A stretch of 33,459 bases of DNA from DAIMZM01 sp036733985 (GTDB lineage Bacteria > Bacillota > Dehalobacteriia > UBA4068). The DNA lies in the NCBI GenBank assembly GCA_036733985.1, contig DAIMZM010000015.1, positions 1-33,459 of the forward strand, read 5' to 3'. The notes under the pieces were generated by a model. The model ran no database searches. It had not been told where the DNA came from and saw only the letters and a program-made list of their open reading frames with translations. This document shows positions 1 through 7,523 of this stretch, in pieces (the first letter of the stretch is position 1; every line of letters begins with the position of its first letter). A program made the translations under genes and the position numbers.

Positions 1-1227
1 CGCACCATCGCCAAACTTTGCGACCCTTACGGGATCGCCGCCATTTTCGGTTTAGACCCTGTGGAGACGAAAAACATTGCCAATATTGCCGTAGCCCTGA
101 TCGGCAACCGTTCGGCAGTGGTGATCAAAACGCCTGCCGGCCGGATTCAGCACTACAGTATTCCCGTGGGCAAGCTCTATATCGCCACCGCTTCCGGCCA
201 AAAAGAAGTGGATATCGCCCAGGGCGCCAAGCAGATCATGGCCGTCGTCGACGGGCTGCGGCAAGTGGCGGATATCCAGGGCGAAGCCTGTACCGCCATC
301 GGCGGTATGCTGGGCCGGATCAAGCAGTCCCTCAGCGACAGCAGCGGCCAGCCTGATCAGCAGATCAAAGTCCGGGATATGCTGGCCGTGGATACGATCG
401 CTTTCCAGCAAATCAAGGGCGCCATCGCCGGCGAAACCTGCCCAAACCGGGCTGTGGGCATTGCGGCGATGGTTTATAGCGACCGCCAGCTTATGGCGGA
501 ACTGGTGGATAATCTGCAAACAGCGCTGCGCAATCCGGTCAGCATCGGCGGCGTTGAGGTGCAAATGGCGCTGAACGGGGCTTTGACCACGCCCGGCTGC
601 GCCCGGCCCCTGGTGGTGCTGGATATGGGTTCCGGTTCCGTGGACGCGGTCTCTTGCGATGATGCAGGCAAGCCGCGCTTTATCCACTTGGCCGGGGCTG
701 GAGAAATGGTTACCAGGCTCATTGACGCCGAACTGGATCTGCGCGACCGTGAAGAGGCGGAAATGATCAAACGCTATCCCGCGGTGCGGGTGAACAGCCT
801 CTTCTATTATACGTTGGAGGATGGGCAGCTGGTTTTTACCGCGGATCCGTTTCCTTTGGCGGTGTTTGGCAAAACAGCGCTGCTCCTGGAAGACGGGATC
901 CTCTATCCATTGAAAAAGGATATCCCCCTGGCCCAGCTGATCCAGGTCCGGCGGGCCTGCAAGCGCAAGGTGCTGCTGACCAATGCCTTGCGGGCGCTGA
1001 CAAAAGTAGCGCCCGCCGGCAATATCCGGGTTTTTGACCATGTGGTGATGGTGGGCGGCTCGGCGCTGGATTTTGAGATTCCCCAGATCATTTCCCAGCA
1101 TCTGCTCAATAACTACGGCGTCGTCGCCGGTATCGGCAATATCCGGGGCTGTCTGGGTCCCAGGAATGCGGTGGCGGTAGGACTGATTCAGCATTATTTG
1201 CAGCAATCCGCGGAGGGCCGGGGCTGA
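1..1227 (+). CDS. pduG: Diol/glycerol dehydratase reactivase, large subunit (5' partial)
   Basis: ATP-dependent chaperone that swaps damaged cobalamin out of B12-dependent diol or glycerol dehydratase. The frame is open from base 1, so the N-terminus lies outside the window; about 408 C-terminal residues are present of the roughly 610 usual for PduG/DdrA/DhaF. Visible family features are the actin-like ATPase signatures VVLDMGSGSVDAV, which resembles the phosphate-binding loop, and HVVMVGGSALDFEIP near the end, and the closing stretch NAVAVGLI. The stop overlaps the start of the small subunit by one base (TGATG), the usual coupling of this pair. The dehydratase subunits are expected just upstream. 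The propanediol and glycerol versions cannot be told apart from this fragment. Identification of the family is firm. Confidence 0.93.
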   Translation, partial: RTIAKLCDPYGIAAIFGLDPVETKNIANIAVALIGNRSAVVIKTPAGRIQHYSIPVGKLYIATASGQKEVDIAQGAKQIMAVVDGLRQVADIQGEACTAIGGMLGRIKQSLSDSSGQPDQQIKVRDMLAVDTIAFQQIKGAIAGETCPNRAVGIAAMVYSDRQLMAELVDNLQTALRNPVSIGGVEVQMALNGALTTPGCARPLVVLDMGSGSVDAVSCDDAGKPRFIHLAGAGEMVTRLIDAELDLRDREEAEMIKRYPAVRVNSLFYYTLEDGQLVFTADPFPLAVFGKTALLLEDGILYPLKKDIPLAQLIQVRRACKRKVLLTNALRALTKVAPAGNIRVFDHVVMVGGSALDFEIPQIISQHLLNNYGVVAGIGNIRGCLGPRNAVAVGLIQHYLQQSAEGRG

Positions 1228-1592
1228 TGATGGAAAAAAAGGACGGCTTGCTCTTATTCACAGCCCCCGGCCTGCAAGAGATCTGGTTTGAAGCCTTCCT
1301 GCTGGGCGTGGAAGAGGAAGGCATCCCCCTCTATATTCATGACAGCCGGGAGGCGGGCGGCCTGGGGCTGTCCGCCCGGCAGCTGGCGGATCTGGCGGCC
1401 CTGGGGTGCTGCTTTGATTTAGGCGTCGGCGTTGACGGGGAAGAACTGGCGGTTCGCCACCGCCTGCAGCTTGATGAAGCGCCGCTGCTGCTATGCCGCC
1501 GCTGTTCGCTCCAGCCGGGCGGCCCCCGGCTGGCTGGGCATAATAGCGCGCGGCTAATCAAAGGGATCCCCCTGATTTTAGCTGGGCGCTGA
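1227..1592 (+). CDS. pduH: Diol/glycerol dehydratase reactivase, small subunit
   Basis: Small partner of the reactivase (PduH/DdrB/DhaG type), which resembles the dehydratase beta subunit and occupies its place during cofactor exchange. The product is 121 residues, normal for the family. Recognisable stretches are the early P-G-L-x-E-I-x-F-E-A-x-L-x-G-x-E-E-E-G-I-P segment, the L-S-A-R-Q-L-A core and the C-terminal H-N-S-A-R-L-I-K-G-I-P-L. Two tandem ATGs are possible: the first overlaps the pduG stop and the second follows directly. It is translationally coupled to pduG and is followed after a 42-base gap by a GlcG-like gene. Confidence 0.9.
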   Translation: MMEKKDGLLLFTAPGLQEIWFEAFLLGVEEEGIPLYIHDSREAGGLGLSARQLADLAALGCCFDLGVGVDGEELAVRHRLQLDEAPLLLCRRCSLQPGGPRLAGHNSARLIKGIPLILAGR

Positions 1593-1634
1593 TGGGCCGG
1601 AACTATTACCGGCGGCGAGGGGAGGATGAGAAAA

Positions 1635-2054
1635 ATGCTTACTAAAGACATGCTGACTCTGGAACAAGCCGTCAGCTTACTCAAGGCGGCGTTGGGCCGG
1701 GCCGGGGAATTAGGGGCGCTGAGCACGGCTGCCTTTGTGGATCCAGGGGGGCATCTGCGGGCATTGCTGCGCATGGACGGCGCTTGCTGGGGAGATATTG
1801 ACCTGGCGATCAACAAAGCCTATACCGCCGCTGCCTGGCGTTGTGATAGCGGCGATTTCTATGCGGATGCCCAGCCCGGCGGCGCTTATTTCGGCATGCA
1901 TTTCAGCAACGGCCAACGGGTAACCACCTTTATCGGCGGCGCGCCGCTGTACCGGGGGGAAACGCTGCTGGGGGCCGTGGGCATCAGCGGCGGCACTTCA
2001 GCTCAGGATCAGCTCTGTCTGGATGCGTTACGGGAGGCCCTGGCTGCTGATTAA
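1635..2054 (+). CDS. GlcG/HbpS (PduO C-terminal-like) protein
   Basis: Small cytoplasmic protein of the GlcG/HbpS family (DUF336), 139 residues and full length. The fold also forms the C-terminal domain of PduO, and members are common in propanediol-utilisation operons, where heme or corrinoid binding is suspected but not settled. Family features are AFVDPGGHLRALLRMDGA near the start, the A-x-x-K-A-Y-T-A-A segment, and the glycine-rich end GAVGISGGTSAQDQ. An ATG at 1626 touches the GGGGAGG ribosome binding site (1619-1625) with no spacer; the ATG at 1635 sits nine bases away and is preferred. It is the last gene of the dehydratase operon and a strong hairpin follows. Confidence 0.85.
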   Translation: MLTKDMLTLEQAVSLLKAALGRAGELGALSTAAFVDPGGHLRALLRMDGACWGDIDLAINKAYTAAAWRCDSGDFYADAQPGGAYFGMHFSNGQRVTTFIGGAPLYRGETLLGAVGISGGTSAQDQLCLDALREALAAD

Positions 2055-2105
2055 CGGCTAAAGCCCGGCCTGCCACAAGAGCGGCGTCCGGATCGGCGGA
2101 TAAGA

Positions 2106-2139
2106 GCAAAGCCCCGCTATATTTATAGCGGGGCTTTGC
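2106..2139. terminator. Perfect 16-bp hairpin between convergent genes
   Basis: GCAAAGCCCCGCTATA (2106-2121) is exactly complementary to 2124-2139, leaving a minimal loop. It lies between the plus-strand reactivase operon and the minus-strand LuxR gene, so it probably stops transcription from both sides. There is no clear T tract on either flank, so its strength as an intrinsic terminator is uncertain. Confidence 0.7.
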
Positions 2140-2173
2140 CTTATGACCTTGCTTCCGGCAGCCGGCAGGGTCT

Positions 2174-3823
2174 TTATCCTGGCCCATCATCATGGCCCTG
2201 GGCCTCTTTCATCATGGCGATAAAGATCATCAATTCCTTATAGGTGGTCACGTTTAGTTTGGTGTAGATGCGCCGGTTATGGGTCTTGACGGTGTTGATG
2301 GAGATGGTGAGGATGCCGGCGATCTCCTGGGCCGTATGGCCTTGGAGATAGAGGTTGAACACTTTCCGTTCCGCTTTGGACAGCAGCCCGATATTATGAA
2401 CGAAATCCCGGTAGAGGGCGGAATGTTCTTCCGTCGTCCCTGGCTGGGAAATAGCCCCGGCCTCGGCGGCGGCGTCCTCCGCGGCCAGGAATTCAATCAG
2501 GTCGTCGATCTCCGGGATTTTGGTCCTGCCCGCCGCCGCCGGGTGCTTAAGCTGCTCTAAGGCTGCCGCCACCGGGCGGATATAACGCCGGCTCAAAAAG
2601 GCCGCCAGGGCGATATCCACCAACATCAGGATCAGGAGGCTGGCGGTGAGCCTATGGTTTTGGCCGGATACCAGGACGTTTAAAACCGGCTCCGGCAGCA
2701 TCAGCGCCGTTGCCCAGCGTTCCCCGGCAAAGGCGGAATCAGCGGGATAGAGGGAAATCTCCTGATGCAGGCCGGCGAAGGCGCTTTGATTCCCCGGCGA
2801 ATAGCTGTGGAAGGCGCCGTCCCCTTGGGCAATGGTCAAATCCTGGAGCTTCCCGGTCAGATCCGGCGGCGTGCCCGCATAGAGCCCGCCGGTCAGCCGC
2901 AGCCAATCCCCGTCGAAGGGGGCCAGGCAGCCGCATAAGTACGTATAGTCCCCATTTGTCGGTGCTTGGGCCAGCTTAAAGAGCATTTCGCTCATTTCAA
3001 AGCCGCATAGGCCCATAACTTCGCCCTGGGCGGACAGCAGCGGCGCGGCGCAGAGGAGCAGCCGTTCGCTGCCGCCGGGCAGGGTCAGGGCCTGGCTCCA
3101 GCGGTACAGACGGGAAAGGGGCAGGGCTGAATCAGCGGCAGTATCCATGACCTCACGGAAAAAGGGCAGCCCGCCGGTGTCCAGCTCCATCTGCCACTGG
3201 GGCAAGATGGCGATTTCATTGGCCCGGGCAATGGTCATGGGCCCCAGGACAAAGCGCAGATTGGCCTCGGCGCCATTGACGATATTCGGCTCCATGTTCT
3301 TCAGATAAAGGCAGGCGCGGGAGGTATCCGCGTCAGGCAGGGCCGGGTTCACCGTGGCGTCCAGCAGCAGGAACACGCCGCTGGCGGCGGATTTCTCCAG
3401 CGCCCCTTTAAGCAGGTTCAATTCCTCTTCCAGAAGCTGTTCCAGCAGCTCCGGCCGGCCCCGCAGCTGTCCGGCTGAGCCGCCCCGGGCCGTCAGGTTA
3501 TGCTCCAGCCCCTTGGCCAGGGCCTCTGCCAAGGCAACGGTCTGCACGGAAAGCGCGCCGCAGTCCTGGTAAACGCTTTGGCTGAAATGAGCCAGCTCTT
3601 TTTCCAGCAGCGCCTGATGCTCGGCTAAGCCGCCCTGAAACACCCCTGCCGCAAAGAGCACTACCAGCACCCCCAGCATGATGGCGTTGAGAAAGAGGAA
3701 CAAAAACCCGAACAGGCGCAGGCGCATCGGCAGCCCCTTTTGCCCAGCCTGCCGCATGGCTTCCTGATAGGGGCCCAGGGTTTGCCGCAGGCTGCTTTTT
3801 CCCCTGCCGCCGCCCCTAGTCAT
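2174..3823 (-). CDS. Membrane-anchored LuxR-type transcriptional regulator
   Basis: One-component regulator of 549 residues. After a short basic N-terminus there is a transmembrane helix (about 35-62, LFGFLFLFLNAIMLGVLVVL), an extracytoplasmic sensor region of about 330 residues, a second helix (LTASLLILMLVDIALAAFL), a HAMP-like linker beginning SRRYIRPVAAALEQL, and a C-terminal LuxR helix-turn-helix (SKAERKVFNLYLQGHTAQEI followed by NTVKTHNRRIYTKL). It has neither a kinase nor a receiver domain, so the signal presumably crosses the membrane directly to the DNA-binding domain. The start at 3823 overlaps the upstream lipoprotein gene by eight bases; an internal ATG just before the first helix (residue 33) is an alternative. 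The target genes are unknown; the convergent reactivase operon is a candidate only by proximity. Confidence 0.82.
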   Translation of the reverse strand: MTRGGGRGKSSLRQTLGPYQEAMRQAGQKGLPMRLRLFGFLFLFLNAIMLGVLVVLFAAGVFQGGLAEHQALLEKELAHFSQSVYQDCGALSVQTVALAEALAKGLEHNLTARGGSAGQLRGRPELLEQLLEEELNLLKGALEKSAASGVFLLLDATVNPALPDADTSRACLYLKNMEPNIVNGAEANLRFVLGPMTIARANEIAILPQWQMELDTGGLPFFREVMDTAADSALPLSRLYRWSQALTLPGGSERLLLCAAPLLSAQGEVMGLCGFEMSEMLFKLAQAPTNGDYTYLCGCLAPFDGDWLRLTGGLYAGTPPDLTGKLQDLTIAQGDGAFHSYSPGNQSAFAGLHQEISLYPADSAFAGERWATALMLPEPVLNVLVSGQNHRLTASLLILMLVDIALAAFLSRRYIRPVAAALEQLKHPAAAGRTKIPEIDDLIEFLAAEDAAAEAGAISQPGTTEEHSALYRDFVHNIGLLSKAERKVFNLYLQGHTAQEIAGILTISINTVKTHNRRIYTKLNVTTYKELMIFIAMMKEAQGHDDGPG

Positions 3824-5201
3824 GGCCCCGGAGTTTCTCCAGTACGCCCTCTGTCGCCTGGGTATAGGCGGCGTCGGCGTCCCCCTGCTCCAAGCGGCGC
3901 AGGTAGTCCTCCCGGGCCTCAGCGGCCAGAGCGCGGAAATCCTGTTCCAGCTTTTTGCCAATCTGGCTGAAGCCGTCAAAAACCGGGGGGATATAAAAAT
4001 CGTACTGCTCATGAACCGTCATGGCGGCTTGGAGCAGTTTTTTGATATTGGCATTCTCATTGCCGGCGATCTCCGCCTCAATATAGTCGGTAAAAGCGGC
4101 CTCCGTCACGGGCAGGTAGCCGGTGGAGGCCACAAAGCGCATATTCTGCTCCGGCGCGGTGAACCATTTAAGAAAGACAGCGGCGGCCGCTTCCTTTTGC
4201 GGGGTGCTCTTAGCCACCACCAAACCGTTGCCCCGCTGGATGGCCACCTTTTCACCCCCGGCGAAAATGGGATAGGGCAATACGCTGAAAGCTACTTCCT
4301 GCTTGGTATTGTCGGCATAGGTGATCTCGTTGCCGTAAAAGAGGATGCCTGCGGTGGAGCCGGTGGAGCAGAGGATATCCCCTGTTTTGGAGAGGTCGGA
4401 GGAATAGCCGTCGTAGAGGGCATAGCCGCCCTTGACCGCCGGTTCCAGCAGCACCTGGATGATCCGCTCGAACTCCGGCGCTTCCAGCCGGAGTTTTTCC
4501 TGTTCAAAGGGGGAAACGCCCAGCTGTACCAGGCCCACCTGAACCAGGTTGAAGAGCGCGTCCGCGGCGAAGAAGCTTTTGCCGTCGTTCGGCAGATCCG
4601 GCGTCTGGTTATCGGTCCAGGCATAATAGGCCAGGGCCGCGTCGGCAATACCCTCAAAAGTGGCCAGCTGTTCCATGGTCACCCCGGTTTCCTGGGCAAA
4701 GCGGTAGAACAGCGTCTGGTTGAGGAACAGCACCTCAGTGGATTTAGCAAAGGGGAAGACGTACAGCTTGCCGTCGGGCAGCCGTCCCTCCTCCAGGAAG
4801 CGGGGCAGGTAGCCGGCCAGCTCCTCCTGGGTGAAATAATCGTCCAATGCCGCCAGCAGGCCCTTTTCCTGAAGCAAGAGGGCGGTGGCCGGATAGCAGG
4901 TGGTGATATCCGGCATCGCCGGGGCCCCAGGGTCGCCGGCGGCGATCATCGCCAGCTTCTCCTGAAGGGAGGCTGAGCCGGAGATGGAGGTCACATTAAG
5001 GATGATGCCCTGCTCTTTGCCGACGGTGGCATTGAATTCCCGTACCTGTTCATCCATGGTGGCCTGCATGGGCCCGCCGAAGTTATGCCAGAGGGTCAGC
5101 TCCACCGGCGCGTCCGGGTTTAAGCGGTACCCCGGGGCGCAGGCGGAAAGCAGCAGGATTATCCAGAGCAACCCTGCGGTTGCCGTAAATTTTACTTTCA
5201 T
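3816..5201 (-). CDS. Solute-binding lipoprotein (family 1, sugar type)
   Basis: Extracellular substrate-binding protein of the ABC sugar/oligosaccharide type, 461 residues. The signal peptide ends in a lipobox (LSAC, Cys21), so it should be lipid-anchored outside the membrane. The opening VELTLWHNFGG and later features such as KLYVFPFAKSTEVLFLN and GNGLVVAKST are typical of family 1. The start at 5201 follows GGAGG by six bases; an upstream in-frame ATG at 5255 would put extra residues before the signal peptide and is rejected. No permease or ATPase is adjacent. The gene overlaps a membrane LuxR regulator, so the protein probably feeds ligand information to that sensor. The ligand cannot be read from sequence. 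Confidence 0.85.
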   Translation of the reverse strand: MKVKFTATAGLLWIILLLSACAPGYRLNPDAPVELTLWHNFGGPMQATMDEQVREFNATVGKEQGIILNVTSISGSASLQEKLAMIAAGDPGAPAMPDITTCYPATALLLQEKGLLAALDDYFTQEELAGYLPRFLEEGRLPDGKLYVFPFAKSTEVLFLNQTLFYRFAQETGVTMEQLATFEGIADAALAYYAWTDNQTPDLPNDGKSFFAADALFNLVQVGLVQLGVSPFEQEKLRLEAPEFERIIQVLLEPAVKGGYALYDGYSSDLSKTGDILCSTGSTAGILFYGNEITYADNTKQEVAFSVLPYPIFAGGEKVAIQRGNGLVVAKSTPQKEAAAAVFLKWFTAPEQNMRFVASTGYLPVTEAAFTDYIEAEIAGNENANIKKLLQAAMTVHEQYDFYIPPVFDGFSQIGKKLEQDFRALAAEAREDYLRRLEQGDADAAYTQATEGVLEKLRGHD

Positions 5202-5271
5202 AGCCAGCCTCCTCATCCTAACTACAGCGTTTGCCAAAATCACCCAAAAAATCAACCGGTTTTTGCCGGAA

Positions 5272-5290
5272 AATCATCCTGGGGATGATT
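5272..5290. promoter_or_regulatory. Inverted repeat, candidate operator of the lipoprotein/LuxR pair
   Basis: AATCATCC and GGATGATT form a perfect 8-bp dyad separated by three bases. It lies about 15 to 35 bases downstream of the predicted transcription start of the minus-strand lipoprotein gene, a position suited to a repressor or an autoregulatory LuxR protein. No binding protein can be assigned. Confidence 0.35.
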
Positions 5291-5311
5291 ACAAGCCGCT
5301 GATATTCCGTT

Positions 5312-5340
5312 ATTATAACAGCAAAAAGCACGCTGCGGAA
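5312..5340 (-). promoter_or_regulatory. Candidate extended -10 promoter for the lipoprotein/LuxR operon
   Basis: Read on the minus strand, TGTTATAAT gives a consensus TATAAT with the extended TGn element (5312-5320), and a weak -35 (TTCCGC, 5335-5340) lies 17 bases upstream. It is about 110 bases from the ATG at 5201. The perfect -10 is the main support. Confidence 0.45.
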
Positions 5341-5423
5341 CACTGAAAAAAGAAAAAATTTTCCTCTAAAAACATATCATTAAAACTTGTGGAAGTCAAT
5401 TATTACGGGAAGGAGGAAAGGCT

Positions 5424-5555
5424 ATGGGCGACAGGCCCATACAGCGGTTGCGGCGGTCAGGGATCCACCGGGGGGCGCTGGAAAAGCGCCTTAAGACTAG
5501 CCGGGAGCCCCTGTTGGCGCGGCTAGGGGAAAGCGAGGGGAGCGGCAATGGATAG
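5424..5555 (+). CDS. Possible 43-residue small basic protein or leader peptide
   Basis: The ATG follows a strong ribosome binding site (AAGGAGGAAAG) about seven bases upstream. The frame runs 43 codons and ends eight bases inside the next gene, so translation could be coupled. The peptide is arginine-rich at its start (MGDRPIQRLRRSG) and has no recognised domain, signal peptide or cysteine. It is the first ORF of the zinc-ribbon operon and the strong site has no other gene to serve, because the zinc-ribbon frame meets a stop at 5524. It could equally be a non-functional leader. I do not recognise it. Confidence 0.4.
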   Translation: MGDRPIQRLRRSGIHRGALEKRLKTSREPLLARLGESEGSGNG

Positions 5556-5913
5556 CGCGCCCGCCAAGTTCACGCCAAAGTGCCGCATCGATCATCTGGC
5601 GGAGGGTTACCGGTTCACCTTTACCTGTGAGCGCTGTGAACATAGCTACACCACGCCGGCGCTCTTGGCGGAATCGCTCCGGCAGACATTGGCCCTGGCT
5701 GAGCGGGACGCCCGTTTCCATTTTAACCGCTGCCAGCGCTGCGGGCGCTGGGTTTGCGACGCGCATTATAATGAAAACTGGATGATGTGCACGGACTGCG
5801 CTCCCCGGATCTGCGGGCAGTGCGGGACGGCGCTGGGAAACGCCGACCAGTTCTGCACCGTGTGCGGGGCTTCCCAGTATGAAAAAGCGGATGGAAAGGA
5901 TGAGATAGGATGA
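5548..5913 (+). CDS. Zinc-ribbon protein, four-CxxC type
   Basis: Uncharacterised cytoplasmic protein of 121 residues built from CxxC knuckles: Cys27-Cys30 in FTCERCEHSY, then CQRCGRWVCDAHYNENWMMC and CTDCAP, and a final zinc ribbon (CGQCGTALGNADQFCTVCG). The first and middle segments match the 6736-7488 protein almost motif by motif (FTFxCxxC, HFxRCxxCxxWVCDAxYNE, CTxCAP), so the two are paralogues. The start at 5548 is forced by an upstream in-frame stop at 5524. The stop overlaps the next start by four bases (ATGA). The zinc-binding character is clear; the function is unknown. Confidence 0.78.
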   Translation: MDSAPAKFTPKCRIDHLAEGYRFTFTCERCEHSYTTPALLAESLRQTLALAERDARFHFNRCQRCGRWVCDAHYNENWMMCTDCAPRICGQCGTALGNADQFCTVCGASQYEKADGKDEIG

Positions 5914-6374
5914 GTGATCTGTTGGGCGGGCTGGGCGGCCTGATGAAAGGGCTTTCCGGTTTTATGCCTCAGGACGATCCGGATGTGAAGCTGATGACAG
6001 CCCAATCCGAGCTGAGCGAGCTGCAGCAGCAGGAAACGGAACTCTATGCCCAAATCGGCCGCCAGGCCCTGGCCCAGGCGGCGGGCCGCTTCCCCGAGCA
6101 GGAAAACAAGCTGCGGCTGATTCGGGAGACTATCCTGGCGGCCCAGCAAAAGCTGGCTTCCGCCCAGGAGGAGAAGCAGGCCAGGAAAGCTGCCGAGCAA
6201 GCCCAGGACGCGGCCCGTACCTGCCCCCAATGCGGCAACTACAATGCCGAAGGCACAAAGTTCTGCCAGGAATGCGGCGCTAAGCTGGGCGGCGCCAATT
6301 GCCGCCAATGCGGGGCCTCCCTGGCGCCGGGCACCCGGTTCTGCGGCGGATGCGGGGCCAAACAGGAGGGATGA
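5910..6374 (+). CDS. Coiled-coil protein with C-terminal double zinc ribbon
   Basis: The 154-residue product begins with a glycine-rich amphipathic stretch (MSDLLGGLGGLMKGLSGFM), continues with about 70 residues of likely coiled coil rich in Glu, Gln and Ala (SELSELQQQETELYAQIG onward), and ends in two zinc ribbons: CPQCGNYNAEGTKFCQECG and CRQCGASLAPGTRFCGGCG. The coiled coil suggests self-association or scaffolding. It overlaps the preceding zinc-ribbon gene by four bases and is followed by another after one base, so the genes are surely co-transcribed. No function can be assigned. Confidence 0.78.
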   Translation: MSDLLGGLGGLMKGLSGFMPQDDPDVKLMTAQSELSELQQQETELYAQIGRQALAQAAGRFPEQENKLRLIRETILAAQQKLASAQEEKQARKAAEQAQDAARTCPQCGNYNAEGTKFCQECGAKLGGANCRQCGASLAPGTRFCGGCGAKQEG

Positions 6375-6375
6375 T

Positions 6376-6711
6376 ATGGCTTCCTATCGCCAGCCCTGCA
6401 GCCACTGCGGCGCGCTGATCGACCGTGACGCCAGATTCTGCCCGGCCTGCCAAAGCCTGAGCCCCTTCGGCTATCAATGCCCTGCCTGTCTGCGGCCGGT
6501 GCAAAAGCGGGAGGCGGTCTGCGCCGGCTGCGGCAGGAGTCTTTACAGCCGCTGCCCGACTTGCGGGCAACAGACCTTTGTCCAGGAACGCTGTGAAGCC
6601 TGCGGCGCCAGCTTGCTGATCCGCTGTCAAAACCCCCGCTGCAACGCGCCCCAGTTTTTCGAAAACACCAAGTGCACGGCCTGCGGCAAGAAACTGAAAG
6701 CAAGAAGCTAG
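6376..6711 (+). CDS. Zinc-ribbon protein made almost entirely of CxxC repeats
   Basis: This 111-residue protein carries about six CxxC or CxxxxC knuckles in succession: CSHCG, CPAC, CPAC, CAGCG, CPTCG, CEACG, CQNPRC and CTACG. It has no room for another domain, so it is probably a metal-binding adaptor or structural protein. The start at 6376 is set by AGGAGG seven bases upstream and lies one base after the previous stop; the frame extends further upstream but there it only shadows the previous gene. The family resembles the double-zinc-ribbon (DZR) proteins. Role unknown. Confidence 0.75.
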   Translation: MASYRQPCSHCGALIDRDARFCPACQSLSPFGYQCPACLRPVQKREAVCAGCGRSLYSRCPTCGQQTFVQERCEACGASLLIRCQNPRCNAPQFFENTKCTACGKKLKARS

Positions 6712-6735
6712 AACCGGAAAAGAGGTGAAAAGATC

Positions 6736-7488
6736 ATGTTGCAAGCCTTTACCAGAAATTATGAGGATAACTCCACCGAGGCCGGTTTCCAGTTTACCTT
6801 CTATTGCGACGTCTGTCATGACGGCTACAAAAGCAGCTTTGTGGAATCGGAAACCTATAAAAAAGGTCAGGGCCTGCGGGGCCTGGCCCGGGGCGCCGGC
6901 GTTATCGGCGGCCTGCTGGGCGGCAGATTGGGCAGCCTGGGCTATTCGCTGGAGCGGGGGAGCGATATCTTCTCCGAACGGTTTGAGGGCATGAGCCCGG
7001 AATGGCAGAAGGAACATGAAAGGGCTTTTGAGCGGGCGCAAAACGAGGTGAAATCCCATTTTCACCGCTGCCACGGCTGCAATCAATGGGTTTGCGACGC
7101 CTGCTACAATGAGGATGAGATGCTTTGTACCGAGTGCGCCCCCCGGCAGGACGTGGCGGTGGCAAAGGCCCGGGCCGAAGCCATGCGCCGTAATATCGAA
7201 GAAGCGGCCCAGACCGTAACGGTTTGGACCGGCAAGCTGGAAAGCAAAACCATTGTCTGCCCAGCCTGCGGCAAGCCTGCGGGCAGCGGAAAATTCTGCA
7301 ACAACTGCGGCGCGTCACTGGAAATGAACACCTGCCCGGCTTGCGGGGCCAAAAACGCCCAGGGCGTGCGTTTCTGCAACCAGTGCGGCGCATCCCTGAC
7401 GGCAAAGCCCAGCGGCGCTTGTCCCGGCTGCGGCTCAGAAAACCCGCCGGGAACCAAGTTCTGCGGCAACTGCGGCCAAAAGCTTTGA
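6736..7488 (+). CDS. Zinc-ribbon protein with glycine-rich insertion
   Basis: This 250-residue protein is a paralogue of the 5548-5913 product with extra parts. It starts with the shared FTFYCDVC knuckle, then a glycine-rich segment (about residues 45-75, GLARGAGVIGGLLGGRLGSL) like a glycine-zipper or membrane-associating helix. Next come the shared HFHRCHGCNQWVCDACYNE and CTECAP knuckles, a charged helical linker, and three C-terminal zinc ribbons: CPACGKPAGSGKFCNNCG, CPACGAKNAQGVRFCNQCG and CPGCGSENPPGTKFCGNCG. GAGGTG lies upstream of the ATG. It is co-directional with the other zinc-ribbon genes at short spacing. The function is not known. Confidence 0.78.
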   Translation: MLQAFTRNYEDNSTEAGFQFTFYCDVCHDGYKSSFVESETYKKGQGLRGLARGAGVIGGLLGGRLGSLGYSLERGSDIFSERFEGMSPEWQKEHERAFERAQNEVKSHFHRCHGCNQWVCDACYNEDEMLCTECAPRQDVAVAKARAEAMRRNIEEAAQTVTVWTGKLESKTIVCPACGKPAGSGKFCNNCGASLEMNTCPACGAKNAQGVRFCNQCGASLTAKPSGACPGCGSENPPGTKFCGNCGQKL

Positions 7489-7523
7489 ACATATTAGCGG
7501 AATAGAGAAAGGAAGGGTTTCAT

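Noticed and set aside
52..1206. Long minus-strand open frame opposite pduG (384 codons)
   Set aside because: The plus strand encodes a clear reactivase over the same bases; the antisense product shows no family motif and is a by-product of GC-rich codon use.
3822..4976. Long plus-strand open frame opposite the solute-binding lipoprotein gene
   Set aside because: The minus-strand gene has a lipobox, ribosome binding site and family motifs; the plus-strand frame has none and is a shadow.
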